NCBI GenBank assembly: GCA_934552695.1
Contig: CAKTER010000100.1
Location: 1-6,014, forward strand
Direction: 5' to 3'
Source: an uncultured Eubacteriales bacterium
GTDB taxonomy: Bacteria; Bacillota; Clostridia; Lachnospirales; Anaerotignaceae
Length of the DNA stretch: 6,014 nt
The notes beneath the pieces are model-generated. The model had not been told where the DNA came from and did not search any database. It saw only the letters and a list, made by a program, of their open reading frames with translations. Below, in pieces: positions 1-4,298 of the stretch. The translations under genes and the position numbers were made by a program. Position 1 is the stretch's first letter; each line of letters starts with the position of its first letter.

Positions 1-57
1 AGGATAAATTTAGAGCGGCTGGCAGTGGAACCGCTGCCCCGGCAGGAGGAAGCATGA
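1..57 (+). CDS. C-terminal end of an unidentified upstream gene (partial)
   Basis: The frame beginning at base 1 is open and reads RINLERLAVEPLPRQEEA before a TGA at 55-57. That stop overlaps the ATG of rbgA (54-56) as ATGA, a typical translational-coupling junction, so this is probably the 3' end of a real gene in the same operon. Only 18 residues are visible, with no recognisable motif. In many Firmicutes the gene before rbgA is a signal peptidase I (lepB), but this tail does not look like a known lepB C-terminus, so no function is assigned. Confidence 0.5.
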   Translation, partial: RINLERLAVEPLPRQEEA

Positions 58-938
58 ACATCCAATGGTATCCCGGGCATATGACCAAAACCCGGCGGGC
101 AATGCAGGAAAGCCTGAATATGGTAGACGTGGTAATCGAGCTGCTGGACGCCCGAATCCCGCAAAGCAGTCAGAACCCGGATATTGACCAGATGGCGCAA
201 AAAAAAGCCCGGGTAGTGGTGTTAAACAAGGCGGATTTGGCCGATCCGGCGGTTACGGCGGCCTGGACGGCGGCCTTCCAAAAAAAGGGCTACGCCGTCG
301 TGGTAGCGGACTCCGCCAAAGGAAAGGGCGTAAAGGAAGCTGCTGCCGCTGCCATTGGGCTGATGCACGAGAAAATTGAGCGGCAAAAGGCCCGGGGCCT
401 AAAAAATGTGACCATCCGAGCCATGGTAGCGGGCATCCCCAATGTGGGGAAGTCTACGTTTATCAATCAGGCGGCGGGGAAGGCTACGGCCAAAACCGGG
501 GACAAGCCGGGGGTGACCCGGGGCAAGCAGTGGATTAAGGTGCGGCCCGGGTTTGAGCTGATGGATACCCCCGGGATTTTGTGGCCGAAGTTCGAGGATC
601 AGACGGTAGGCCAAAAGCTGGCCTTTTGCGGGTCGGTCAGCGATTTGGTGGTGGATAACGAGGCGCTGGCGGCGGAGCTGGCGGCCCGGCTGATTGTGCT
701 GGCTCCCGGAGCCTATGCCGCCCGCTATGGGGACGAGGTGCTGACAGAGGGGGAGGACGCCGGGATTCATTCCCTGGAGGCGTTGGCCCGGAAGCGGGGC
801 TTTTTAAAAAAGGGCGGCAGTTTGGATACGGAGCGGGCGGCCAAAATTTTACTGGACGAGTTCCGAGGCGGGAAGCTGGGCCGTATCTCGTTGGAGAAGC
901 CGGGGGAGGCCTTGGCAACGGAAGCGCCCGAGGCGTAA
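54..938 (+). CDS. rbgA: Ribosome biogenesis GTPase RbgA (YlqF)
   Basis: This 294-aa protein is a YlqF/RbgA GTPase, a cytoplasmic factor that in Firmicutes acts late in 50S subunit assembly. The circularly permuted GTPase order is visible: G4 NKAD at residues 58-61, G5 SAK at 87-89, then the P-loop G1 GIPNVGKS at 127-134, the G2 threonine within PGVTRG at 152-157, and G3 DTPG at 171-174. The family's N-terminal YPGHM (6-10) and DARIP (32-36) are intact. The C-terminal RNA-binding helical domain runs to GKLGRISLE (273-281), where homologues usually stop; the last 13 residues look non-conserved. Length fits the family (about 280-295 aa). The ATG at 54 is preceded by AGGAGG at 44-49, a rather short 4-nt spacing, and overlaps the stop of the preceding gene, so translation is probably coupled. 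rnhB, a frequent neighbour in Firmicutes, does not follow. Confidence 0.96.
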   Translation: MNIQWYPGHMTKTRRAMQESLNMVDVVIELLDARIPQSSQNPDIDQMAQKKARVVVLNKADLADPAVTAAWTAAFQKKGYAVVVADSAKGKGVKEAAAAAIGLMHEKIERQKARGLKNVTIRAMVAGIPNVGKSTFINQAAGKATAKTGDKPGVTRGKQWIKVRPGFELMDTPGILWPKFEDQTVGQKLAFCGSVSDLVVDNEALAAELAARLIVLAPGAYAARYGDEVLTEGEDAGIHSLEALARKRGFLKKGGSLDTERAAKILLDEFRGGKLGRISLEKPGEALATEAPEA

Positions 939-940
939 CG

Positions 941-994
941 CAGGAGCAGATTGACCGGATGATGATTGCCAACCCGGCCCGGCTGTTTGGCTGA
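941..994 (+). pseudogene. Possible remnant of a metal-dependent hydrolase C-terminus
   Basis: Just after the rbgA stop, a frame different from that of rbgA reads QEQIDRMMIANPARLFG followed by TGA at 992-994. With the preceding codons it reads GVTQEQIDRMMIANPARLFG. The pattern 'G(V/I)(T/S)xEQI..M...NPxRLF' resembles the C-terminal end of TIM-barrel amidohydrolases, particularly phosphotriesterase-like proteins. There is no start codon or ribosome binding site of its own, and the upstream part of this frame lies inside rbgA, so no complete enzyme can be present. The simplest reading is the fossil end of a gene deleted between rbgA and this point. Chance resemblance over about 20 residues cannot be excluded. 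Confidence 0.3.
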
Positions 995-1080
995 GGCGAA
1001 GAAGCGGAAAAAGCGAAAAACAGTGCCCGAAAAAACGAAAATACCGCATGTATAAACGGTGAGAGAAGAATTTGGGCATA

Positions 1081-1117
1081 AGAAAACGGAGCCGATTTGG
1101 CTCCGCTTTCTTTTTCC
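1081..1117. terminator. Bidirectional intrinsic terminator between rbgA and ribU
   Basis: A perfect 7-bp stem, CGGAGCC (1087-1093) with GGCTCCG (1099-1105) around a GATTT loop, is followed on the plus strand by CTTTCTTTTTCC. It is preceded by AGAAAA, which gives TTTTCT on the minus strand. It can therefore end the rbgA transcript (plus) and stop read-through from ribU (minus). The 1118-1191 interval beyond it shows no gene. Confidence 0.8.
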
Positions 1118-1191
1118 AGTCGGGTTGTGAGTTTACAAACAGCTTGGAGGGTCTGTTTGGGTTACTTGCTTAATGGATTGAGTTGTTTGGG

Positions 1192-1222
1192 AAAAAGGTC
1201 TTCCCGTTTAATGGGACTTTTT
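1192..1222 (-). terminator. Possible imperfect terminator at the ribU stop codon
   Basis: On the minus strand an AAAAAGTCCC arm is followed by a loop containing the ribU TAA, then GGGAAGACC and TTTTT. CCC/GGG and AAAAA/TTTTT can pair, with a bulge between them. This is a weak imperfect hairpin with a U-run, so it may be only a partial terminator, backed up by the stronger hairpin at 1081-1117. Confidence 0.35.
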
Positions 1223-1789
1223 GATGAGGTTCGACAAGGGCTTGAAGAGGATGCAAGTGACCACGCAGTGGATACCGGCCTTTAACAAGTTAAAGGGCAG
1301 GATGATGGGCAAAATCATGGCTGCGACGGCTTCCCGGGGAGCGCCCATAAAGATGGGGGTCAAAATCAGGTTCATAATGACCATGGCAGCGGTCATGACG
1401 ATAACGCCGACAACCAAAGCCACAAGAGCGCTTTTGCGGGTCTTATGCTTCCAGTAGATGCTTCCGGCAATCAAGGTGCAGGAGCCGGTGGCAATGATGT
1501 GCATGATAATGCCAATGATGCCGCTGCCGGCGCTGACGGTCATACCCTGAATGATAGAAACAATGACCGTCATAATAAAGCCGGAAACCGGGCCATAGGC
1601 AAAGGCCACAATCAGGATGGGGATGTCCGCCGGGTCGTATTCCAAAAAGCTGGCGGCGGGGAACAAGGGCAGGTGGATGGCGTAGACCAGCACGATGGAA
1701 ATGGCCGCCATCATGGCCATGACCACCAGTTGCCGGGTAGACATCCGGGATTTTTCAAGTACAGAGTTGTTTTTGGTTACATTTTCCAT
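1208..1789 (-). CDS. ribU: Riboflavin ECF transporter S component RibU
   Basis: This 193-aa, very hydrophobic membrane protein is the substrate-binding S component of an energy-coupling factor (ECF) riboflavin transporter. It works with a shared EcfA/EcfA'/EcfT module, which is not encoded in this window. About six membrane segments can be drawn (roughly residues 19-41, 56-66, 68-82, 89-113, 121-146 and 155-185). The segment FLEYDPADIPILI (48-60) matches the family's conserved 'D.(S/A)DiP.li' motif, and TM1 carries an AxxxA (A25, A29) of the type S components use to contact EcfT. I chose ATG 1789 because AGGAGG lies 8 nt upstream (1803-1798 on the minus strand). A longer frame to 1939 would start inside the riboswitch and add a 50-residue head encoded by the riboswitch and terminator. 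The FMN riboswitch upstream strongly supports riboflavin as substrate rather than another vitamin. It forms a monocistronic unit, with no rib biosynthesis genes beside it. Confidence 0.93.
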   Translation of the reverse strand: MENVTKNNSVLEKSRMSTRQLVVMAMMAAISIVLVYAIHLPLFPAASFLEYDPADIPILIVAFAYGPVSGFIMTVIVSIIQGMTVSAGSGIIGIIMHIIATGSCTLIAGSIYWKHKTRKSALVALVVGVIVMTAAMVIMNLILTPIFMGAPREAVAAMILPIILPFNLLKAGIHCVVTCILFKPLSNLIKKSH

Positions 1790-1797
1790 TTGTTTTC

Positions 1798-1803
1798 CCT
1801 CCT
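1798..1803 (-). promoter_or_regulatory. Ribosome binding site deciding the ribU start
   Basis: AGGAGG on the minus strand sits 8 nt before ATG 1789. It is a perfect Shine-Dalgarno sequence and rules in favour of the short ribU start over the frame that opens in the riboswitch. Confidence 0.9.
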
Positions 1804-1827
1804 CGTAGGATTTCCTGGGCTGTTTCC

Positions 1828-1858
1828 AAAAGAAAACAGCCTGAAAATCTTCAGGCTG
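1828..1858 (-). terminator. Regulated intrinsic terminator of the FMN riboswitch
   Basis: On the minus strand CAGCCTGAA (1858-1850), loop GATT and TTCAGGCTG (1845-1837) form a perfect 9-bp stem, followed by TTTTCTTTT (1836-1828). It lies between the FMN aptamer and the ribU ribosome binding site, as expected for an attenuator that stops transcription when FMN is bound. Its 5' arm, CCTGAAGA (1855-1848), is exactly complementary over 8 nt to TCTTCAGG (2035-2028) in the 5' strand of aptamer helix P1. The antiterminator is therefore visible. Confidence 0.9.
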
Positions 1859-1926
1859 CATAAAGCAAAACGGGATGCCAAACAAACAGCCGGGAAAATA
1901 TCCCAACGTATCGGTTTGACCATTCC

Positions 1927-2037
1927 ATTCTTCTTCCATCCAGACTATAACTGTCGGTTTTGGAGTTTCACCAAATCCTGCGCTAAGCGCTCGCGGACTT
2001 TACCGCCGATCGGGAATTTCACCCTGCCCTGAAGAAT
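1927..2037 (-). ncRNA. FMN riboswitch (RFN element)
   Basis: Read on the minus strand, the conserved RFN blocks appear in order: GGGTGAAATTCCC (2024-2012), GATCGGCGGTA (2011-2001), AGTCCGCGAGCG (1999-1988), GGTGAAACTCC (1972-1962), AAACCGACAGT, and AGTCTGGATGGAAGAAG ending at 1930. Helix P1 closes as ATTCTTC (2037-2031) with GAAGAAT (1933-1927). This is a six-helix-junction aptamer that binds flavin mononucleotide in the nascent RNA. Binding stabilises P1, which hides the strand needed to block the terminator at 1828-1858, so ribU is turned off when FMN is plentiful. The near-consensus core leaves little doubt about the identification. Confidence 0.97.
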
Positions 2038-2062
2038 TTCGTATGAACTTGTTGATGGCTTT

Positions 2063-2091
2063 AGTATAATAGGGGCGGCCGGTTTTGTCAA
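2063..2091 (-). promoter_or_regulatory. Sigma-70/SigA promoter of the riboswitch-ribU transcript
   Basis: On the minus strand a perfect TTGACA (2091-2086) is separated by exactly 17 bp from TATACT (2068-2063). Transcription should begin near 2056, about 20 nt before the start of aptamer helix P1 at 2037. The position and near-consensus boxes fit a constitutive promoter with control left to the riboswitch. Confidence 0.85.
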
Positions 2092-2175
2092 GACTATATT
2101 TTTGCAAAGAACGTTGGTCGGGACGGCGGGACGGGCGGGGGAAAAGTTAAGATTTTTGTAAATTTGCCGGAAAAG

Positions 2176-2205
2176 TAGACGGAAGAAGGGGTTTTGTGCT
2201 ATAAT
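2176..2205 (+). promoter_or_regulatory. Promoter of the thioredoxin-like lipoprotein gene
   Basis: A perfect TATAAT (2200-2205) carries an extended -10 TG at 2197-2198, and TAGACG (2176-2181, 4 of 6 matches to TTGACA) lies 18 bp upstream. It faces away from the ribU promoter, so the two genes are divergently transcribed from the 2040-2257 interval. Confidence 0.75.
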
Positions 2206-2257
2206 ACAATCTATTGCAAACTGCTCTTTTGCAGGAACCACAAAAGGAGGCCTGTTT

Positions 2258-3307
2258 ATGAAACATAACCGATGGATCCCGGCCGTGCTGGCATTGGTAT
2301 TGGCTTGTTCGGCGTTGGCCGGCTGCAACAAAAAGGATGCGGCTGAAAACGGCGCCCAGACCGAAACGACGGTGAACCGGGATATGAAGATTCCCACCAT
2401 GGGCCTGACCTACACCCTGCCCGATGTGTGGACAGACTATCTGGATACCAATATCTATTTTGAAAGCCTGTCCTCCGACTCGGTGTTTGGCAAGCTGACC
2501 TACTATTATGTGACCGACGCCGACTACGAAACCATTTCCACCGGCAACCCGCTGGCGGACATCAGCGACTATCTGTATCCCATTTGCACCATTGCGGTGG
2601 TGCAAAAGGACAAGGTGGAAAGCAGCGGCGTTACCAGCCTGTTCCAGGAGTATAACGAAAGGGAACTGGTAGATTCCTACGAGGATTATCAATACTATGT
2701 GTTGTGGGATACCCGTAAGGACACCAGCGCCCTGCAGGACCGGGACGAGACCCTGTATGTGTATCTGCGCTCCGGCGTGTCCTCGCTAAAAGGCTCGGTA
2801 GCGGCCCGGCCCTTTGACCCCACGGCGCTGGAGGAACAGAAGGCGGCTCTGCAAAATACCATTACGTTTGTGACCACCACGCTGGAAGGGGAGAGCATCG
2901 ACAGCACGGTGTTTGCCGATTATGACGTGACCATGCTGAACCTGACGGCGGCCTATGCCATTGCCAGCTACGACGAGTCGGCTACCATGCAAGAGGTCTA
3001 CACCCGTTTGCAGGCTTCCTATCCCCATGTGAACCTAATCCAAGGGGCCATTGACACCCCGTTGGAGGATGCCGACCAGATTATGAAGGACGCCAAGGCG
3101 GCGGTGGGGGGCCAATACACCTCCATTGTAATGGATAGTACCTTGCGGACCTGGGTGGCCAACAACCTGCCCGGGGTGCCGGTGACGCTGATGATTGACC
3201 ATAACGGCCAGATTATTGGGGATATGATTGTCGGCGTAAAAACTGCCGACGAATATATGGAGCTTATCGACAATGCGTTGGCGGAGGTTGCTGCTCGCAA
3301 CGAATAA
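2258..3307 (+). CDS. Lipoprotein with redox-dead thioredoxin-like domain
   Basis: This 349-aa protein begins with a lipoprotein signal peptide: MKHNRW, a hydrophobic run, and lipobox LAGC with the lipid-bearing Cys at residue 23. It should be anchored on the outer face of the cytoplasmic membrane. Residues about 45-210 form a domain I do not recognise, rich in Tyr and Asp, beginning MGLTYTLPDVW. Residues about 215-345 align with TlpA/thioredoxin-like proteins. YDVTMLNLTAAYAIASYDESATM corresponds without gaps to the usual 'YDLTMVNxWATWCGPCxxEMPEL' type of segment, and GVPVTLMIDHNGQIIGDMIVG (306-326) gives the cis-Pro (P308) strand and following hairpin. The catalytic CxxC is replaced by AIAS (234-237), so it cannot act as a disulfide reductase or oxidase. 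A binding or structural role is inferred. The start is secure: AGGAGG at 2245-2250 lies 7 nt before the ATG. It is a single-gene unit with its own promoter and terminator. Confidence 0.8.
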   Translation: MKHNRWIPAVLALVLACSALAGCNKKDAAENGAQTETTVNRDMKIPTMGLTYTLPDVWTDYLDTNIYFESLSSDSVFGKLTYYYVTDADYETISTGNPLADISDYLYPICTIAVVQKDKVESSGVTSLFQEYNERELVDSYEDYQYYVLWDTRKDTSALQDRDETLYVYLRSGVSSLKGSVAARPFDPTALEEQKAALQNTITFVTTTLEGESIDSTVFADYDVTMLNLTAAYAIASYDESATMQEVYTRLQASYPHVNLIQGAIDTPLEDADQIMKDAKAAVGGQYTSIVMDSTLRTWVANNLPGVPVTLMIDHNGQIIGDMIVGVKTADEYMELIDNALAEVAARNE

Positions 3308-3316
3308 TTTTGAAGA

Positions 3317-3361
3317 AAAGGACGGGTACCGCACCAAAGCGGCCCGTCCTTTAAACTTTTT
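3317..3361 (+). terminator. Intrinsic terminator of the lipoprotein gene
   Basis: AAAGGACGGG (3317-3326) pairs with CCCGTCCTTT (3343-3352), and inside it CCGC (3329-3332) pairs with GCGG (3339-3342) around ACCAAA, with a 2-nt TA bulge on the left arm. A TTTAAACTTTTT run follows. It sits 9 nt after the stop codon. Confidence 0.9.
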
Positions 3362-3404
3362 AAAAGCGGTTTACGTTTTTAGGGATAGATAGGTTTTTTG
3401 GCTT

Positions 3405-3436
3405 AAAACAGAAAAAGAGGGAAGGGGCTCTGTTTT
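3405..3436. repeat. A/T-rich inverted repeat between convergent genes
   Basis: AAAACAGA (3405-3412) and TCTGTTTT (3429-3436) form an 8-bp inverted repeat with a 16-nt purine-rich spacer, followed by TCTCGTTTT. It lies between the lipoprotein and rpmB terminators. It may be a backup terminator, but the stem is weak and the loop large. Confidence 0.35.
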
Positions 3437-3448
3437 TCTCGTTTTAAC

Positions 3449-3475
3449 GAAAAAGCCGGAGAAAATTCTCCGGCT
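3449..3475 (-). terminator. Intrinsic terminator of rpmB
   Basis: On the minus strand AGCCGGAGAA (3475-3466) pairs perfectly over 10 bp with TTCTCCGGCT (3463-3454) around a 2-nt turn, so in practice a slightly shorter stem with a larger loop. It runs straight into TTTTCG. It begins 20 nt downstream of the rpmB stop. Confidence 0.9.
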
Positions 3476-3495
3476 GGGTTGCGAAGGTCATTCGA

Positions 3496-3699
3496 TTAGA
3501 TGGCGCGAGTCACTTTGTTGGCACGCATGCATCTGGTGCAGATGTAAATGGACTTTACATTGCCGTTGTCCTCAACGATCTTCACTTTTTTTACATTGGG
3601 CTTCCAGGTTTTATTTGCACGTCTGCTGACCTGGCTACGGTTGATGCTGATCCGATGCCCGGTCTGATGGCCCTTCTGACAAATTTCACATTTAGGCAT
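3496..3699 (-). CDS. rpmB: 50S ribosomal protein L28 (bL28), zinc-ribbon form
   Basis: This 67-aa basic protein is ribosomal protein bL28 of the large subunit. The N-terminus MPKCEICQKG and the HRISINRSQVSRRANKTWKPNVKKV stretch are characteristic. Two Cys pairs, CEIC (C4, C7) and CTRC (C54, C57), form a four-Cys zinc ribbon, so this is the zinc-containing (C+) type. Many bacteria also carry, or carry instead, a Cys-less paralogue used when zinc is scarce. AGGAGG (3715-3710, minus strand) lies 10 nt before the ATG. The gene is transcribed alone and is divergent from yloU-fakA, the conserved arrangement seen in Bacillus and many clostridia. Confidence 0.97.
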   Translation of the reverse strand: MPKCEICQKGHQTGHRISINRSQVSRRANKTWKPNVKKVKIVEDNGNVKSIYICTRCMRANKVTRAI

Positions 3700-3741
3700 T
3701 TGTATTGCACCTCCTCACTGTACCCGTGACATAACAAAAGT

Positions 3742-3770
3742 ATTCTATCAGATTATTGCCCATTTGGCAA
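3742..3770 (-). promoter_or_regulatory. Promoter of rpmB
   Basis: On the minus strand TTGCCA (3770-3765) and TAGAAT (3747-3742) are spaced by exactly 17 bp, each one or two bases off consensus. Transcription would begin near 3735, leaving a leader of about 35 nt with no room for a large regulatory RNA. Confidence 0.75.
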
Positions 3771-3840
3771 GTAGAATTCGCATCCCTATGAAAAAATTTT
3801 TAAAAGAGCACAATTTATGGTTTTAAATCGGAACGCGCTG

Positions 3841-3849
3841 TGGTAGAAT
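3841..3849 (+). promoter_or_regulatory. Extended -10 promoter of yloU-fakA
   Basis: TGGTAGAAT gives an extended -10 (TG at 3841-3842, TAGAAT at 3844-3849). The matching -35 position (TTTTAA, 3821-3826, 17-bp spacing) is poor, consistent with reliance on the extended element. The leader of about 70 nt contains a small hairpin, CGGGA (3873-3877) with TCCCG (3882-3886), of unknown significance. Confidence 0.55.
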
Positions 3850-3928
3850 AAGCCTTGGTATGTAATTTTTGTCGGGAGCTTTCCCGGCCCAGGGTTTTTT
3901 CAAAAAAAGAATTAAAGGAGGAACCTTC

Positions 3929-4285
3929 ATGACTGCGAAAATCGAAAACGAAAATGGCGTTATTTCCATCGACAACGAAGTGATTGCCCGCATTGCCGGG
4001 ATGGCTGCCATGGAATGCTATGGAATCGTTGGCATGGCTGCGAAAAACATGAAGGACGGCCTGGTGCATTTGCTCAAAAAAGAGAGCCTGACGAAGGGCA
4101 TCAAGCTGTCGGTAGAAGATAACAAAATCAATTTGGAACTGCACATCATCGTTGAATATGGTACGAACATTGCTGCGATTGCCGAAAGCGCCATCAATAC
4201 CGTGAAATACACGGTGGAAGACTCCGTCGGCTTACCGGTATCCGCCGTCAACGTCTGTGTGGACGGTGTACGGGTAGACGCATAA
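3929..4285 (+). CDS. yloU: Asp23/Gls24 family envelope stress protein YloU
   Basis: This 118-aa protein belongs to the Asp23/Gls24 (DUF322) family. The signature halves are present: GVISIDNEVIARIAGMAAMECYGIVGMA (10-37) and the C-terminal LELHIIVEYGTNIAAIAESAINTVKYTVEDSVGLPVSAVNVCVDGVRV (69-116). The biochemical role of YloU is not settled; relatives are associated with the cell envelope and its stress. No signal peptide or membrane segment is seen, so the protein is cytoplasmic. The ATG at 3929 is chosen because AAAGGAGG (3914-3921) lies 7 nt upstream. An upstream TTG at 3869 in the same frame lacks a ribosome binding site. It is followed after 13 nt by fakA, whose ribosome binding site overlaps this gene's stop codon. 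This yloU-fakA pairing is strongly conserved in Firmicutes and suggests linked function. Confidence 0.93.
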   Translation: MTAKIENENGVISIDNEVIARIAGMAAMECYGIVGMAAKNMKDGLVHLLKKESLTKGIKLSVEDNKINLELHIIVEYGTNIAAIAESAINTVKYTVEDSVGLPVSAVNVCVDGVRVDA

Positions 4286-4298
4286 GGAGGTTATTTTT

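Noticed and set aside
199..206. Run of eight A residues in rbgA as a programmed frameshift site
   Set aside because: The frame continues correctly into the conserved NKAD and later GTPase motifs, and no stimulatory structure is evident, so it reads as ordinary Gln-Lys-Lys codons.
1790..1939. N-terminal extension of ribU to an ATG at 1939
   Set aside because: This ATG is part of the conserved GATGGAAGAAG end of the FMN aptamer, the extension would be translated from the regulatory hairpins, and a perfect Shine-Dalgarno marks ATG 1789 instead.
1445..2032. Long plus-strand open frame opposite ribU and the FMN riboswitch
   Set aside because: It lies antisense to a well-supported membrane protein and riboswitch. 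Its Gly/Asn/His/Asp-rich composition is the mirror of the hydrophobic codons on the other strand, and no ribosome binding site supports it.
2147..2692. Minus-strand open frame opposite the lipoprotein gene
   Set aside because: It is antisense to a coding frame with a clear signal peptide, promoter and terminator, and shows no recognisable domain.
3869..3928. Upstream TTG start for yloU
   Set aside because: There is no ribosome binding site before it, the added 20 residues are not Asp23-like, and AAAGGAGG is well placed before ATG 3929.
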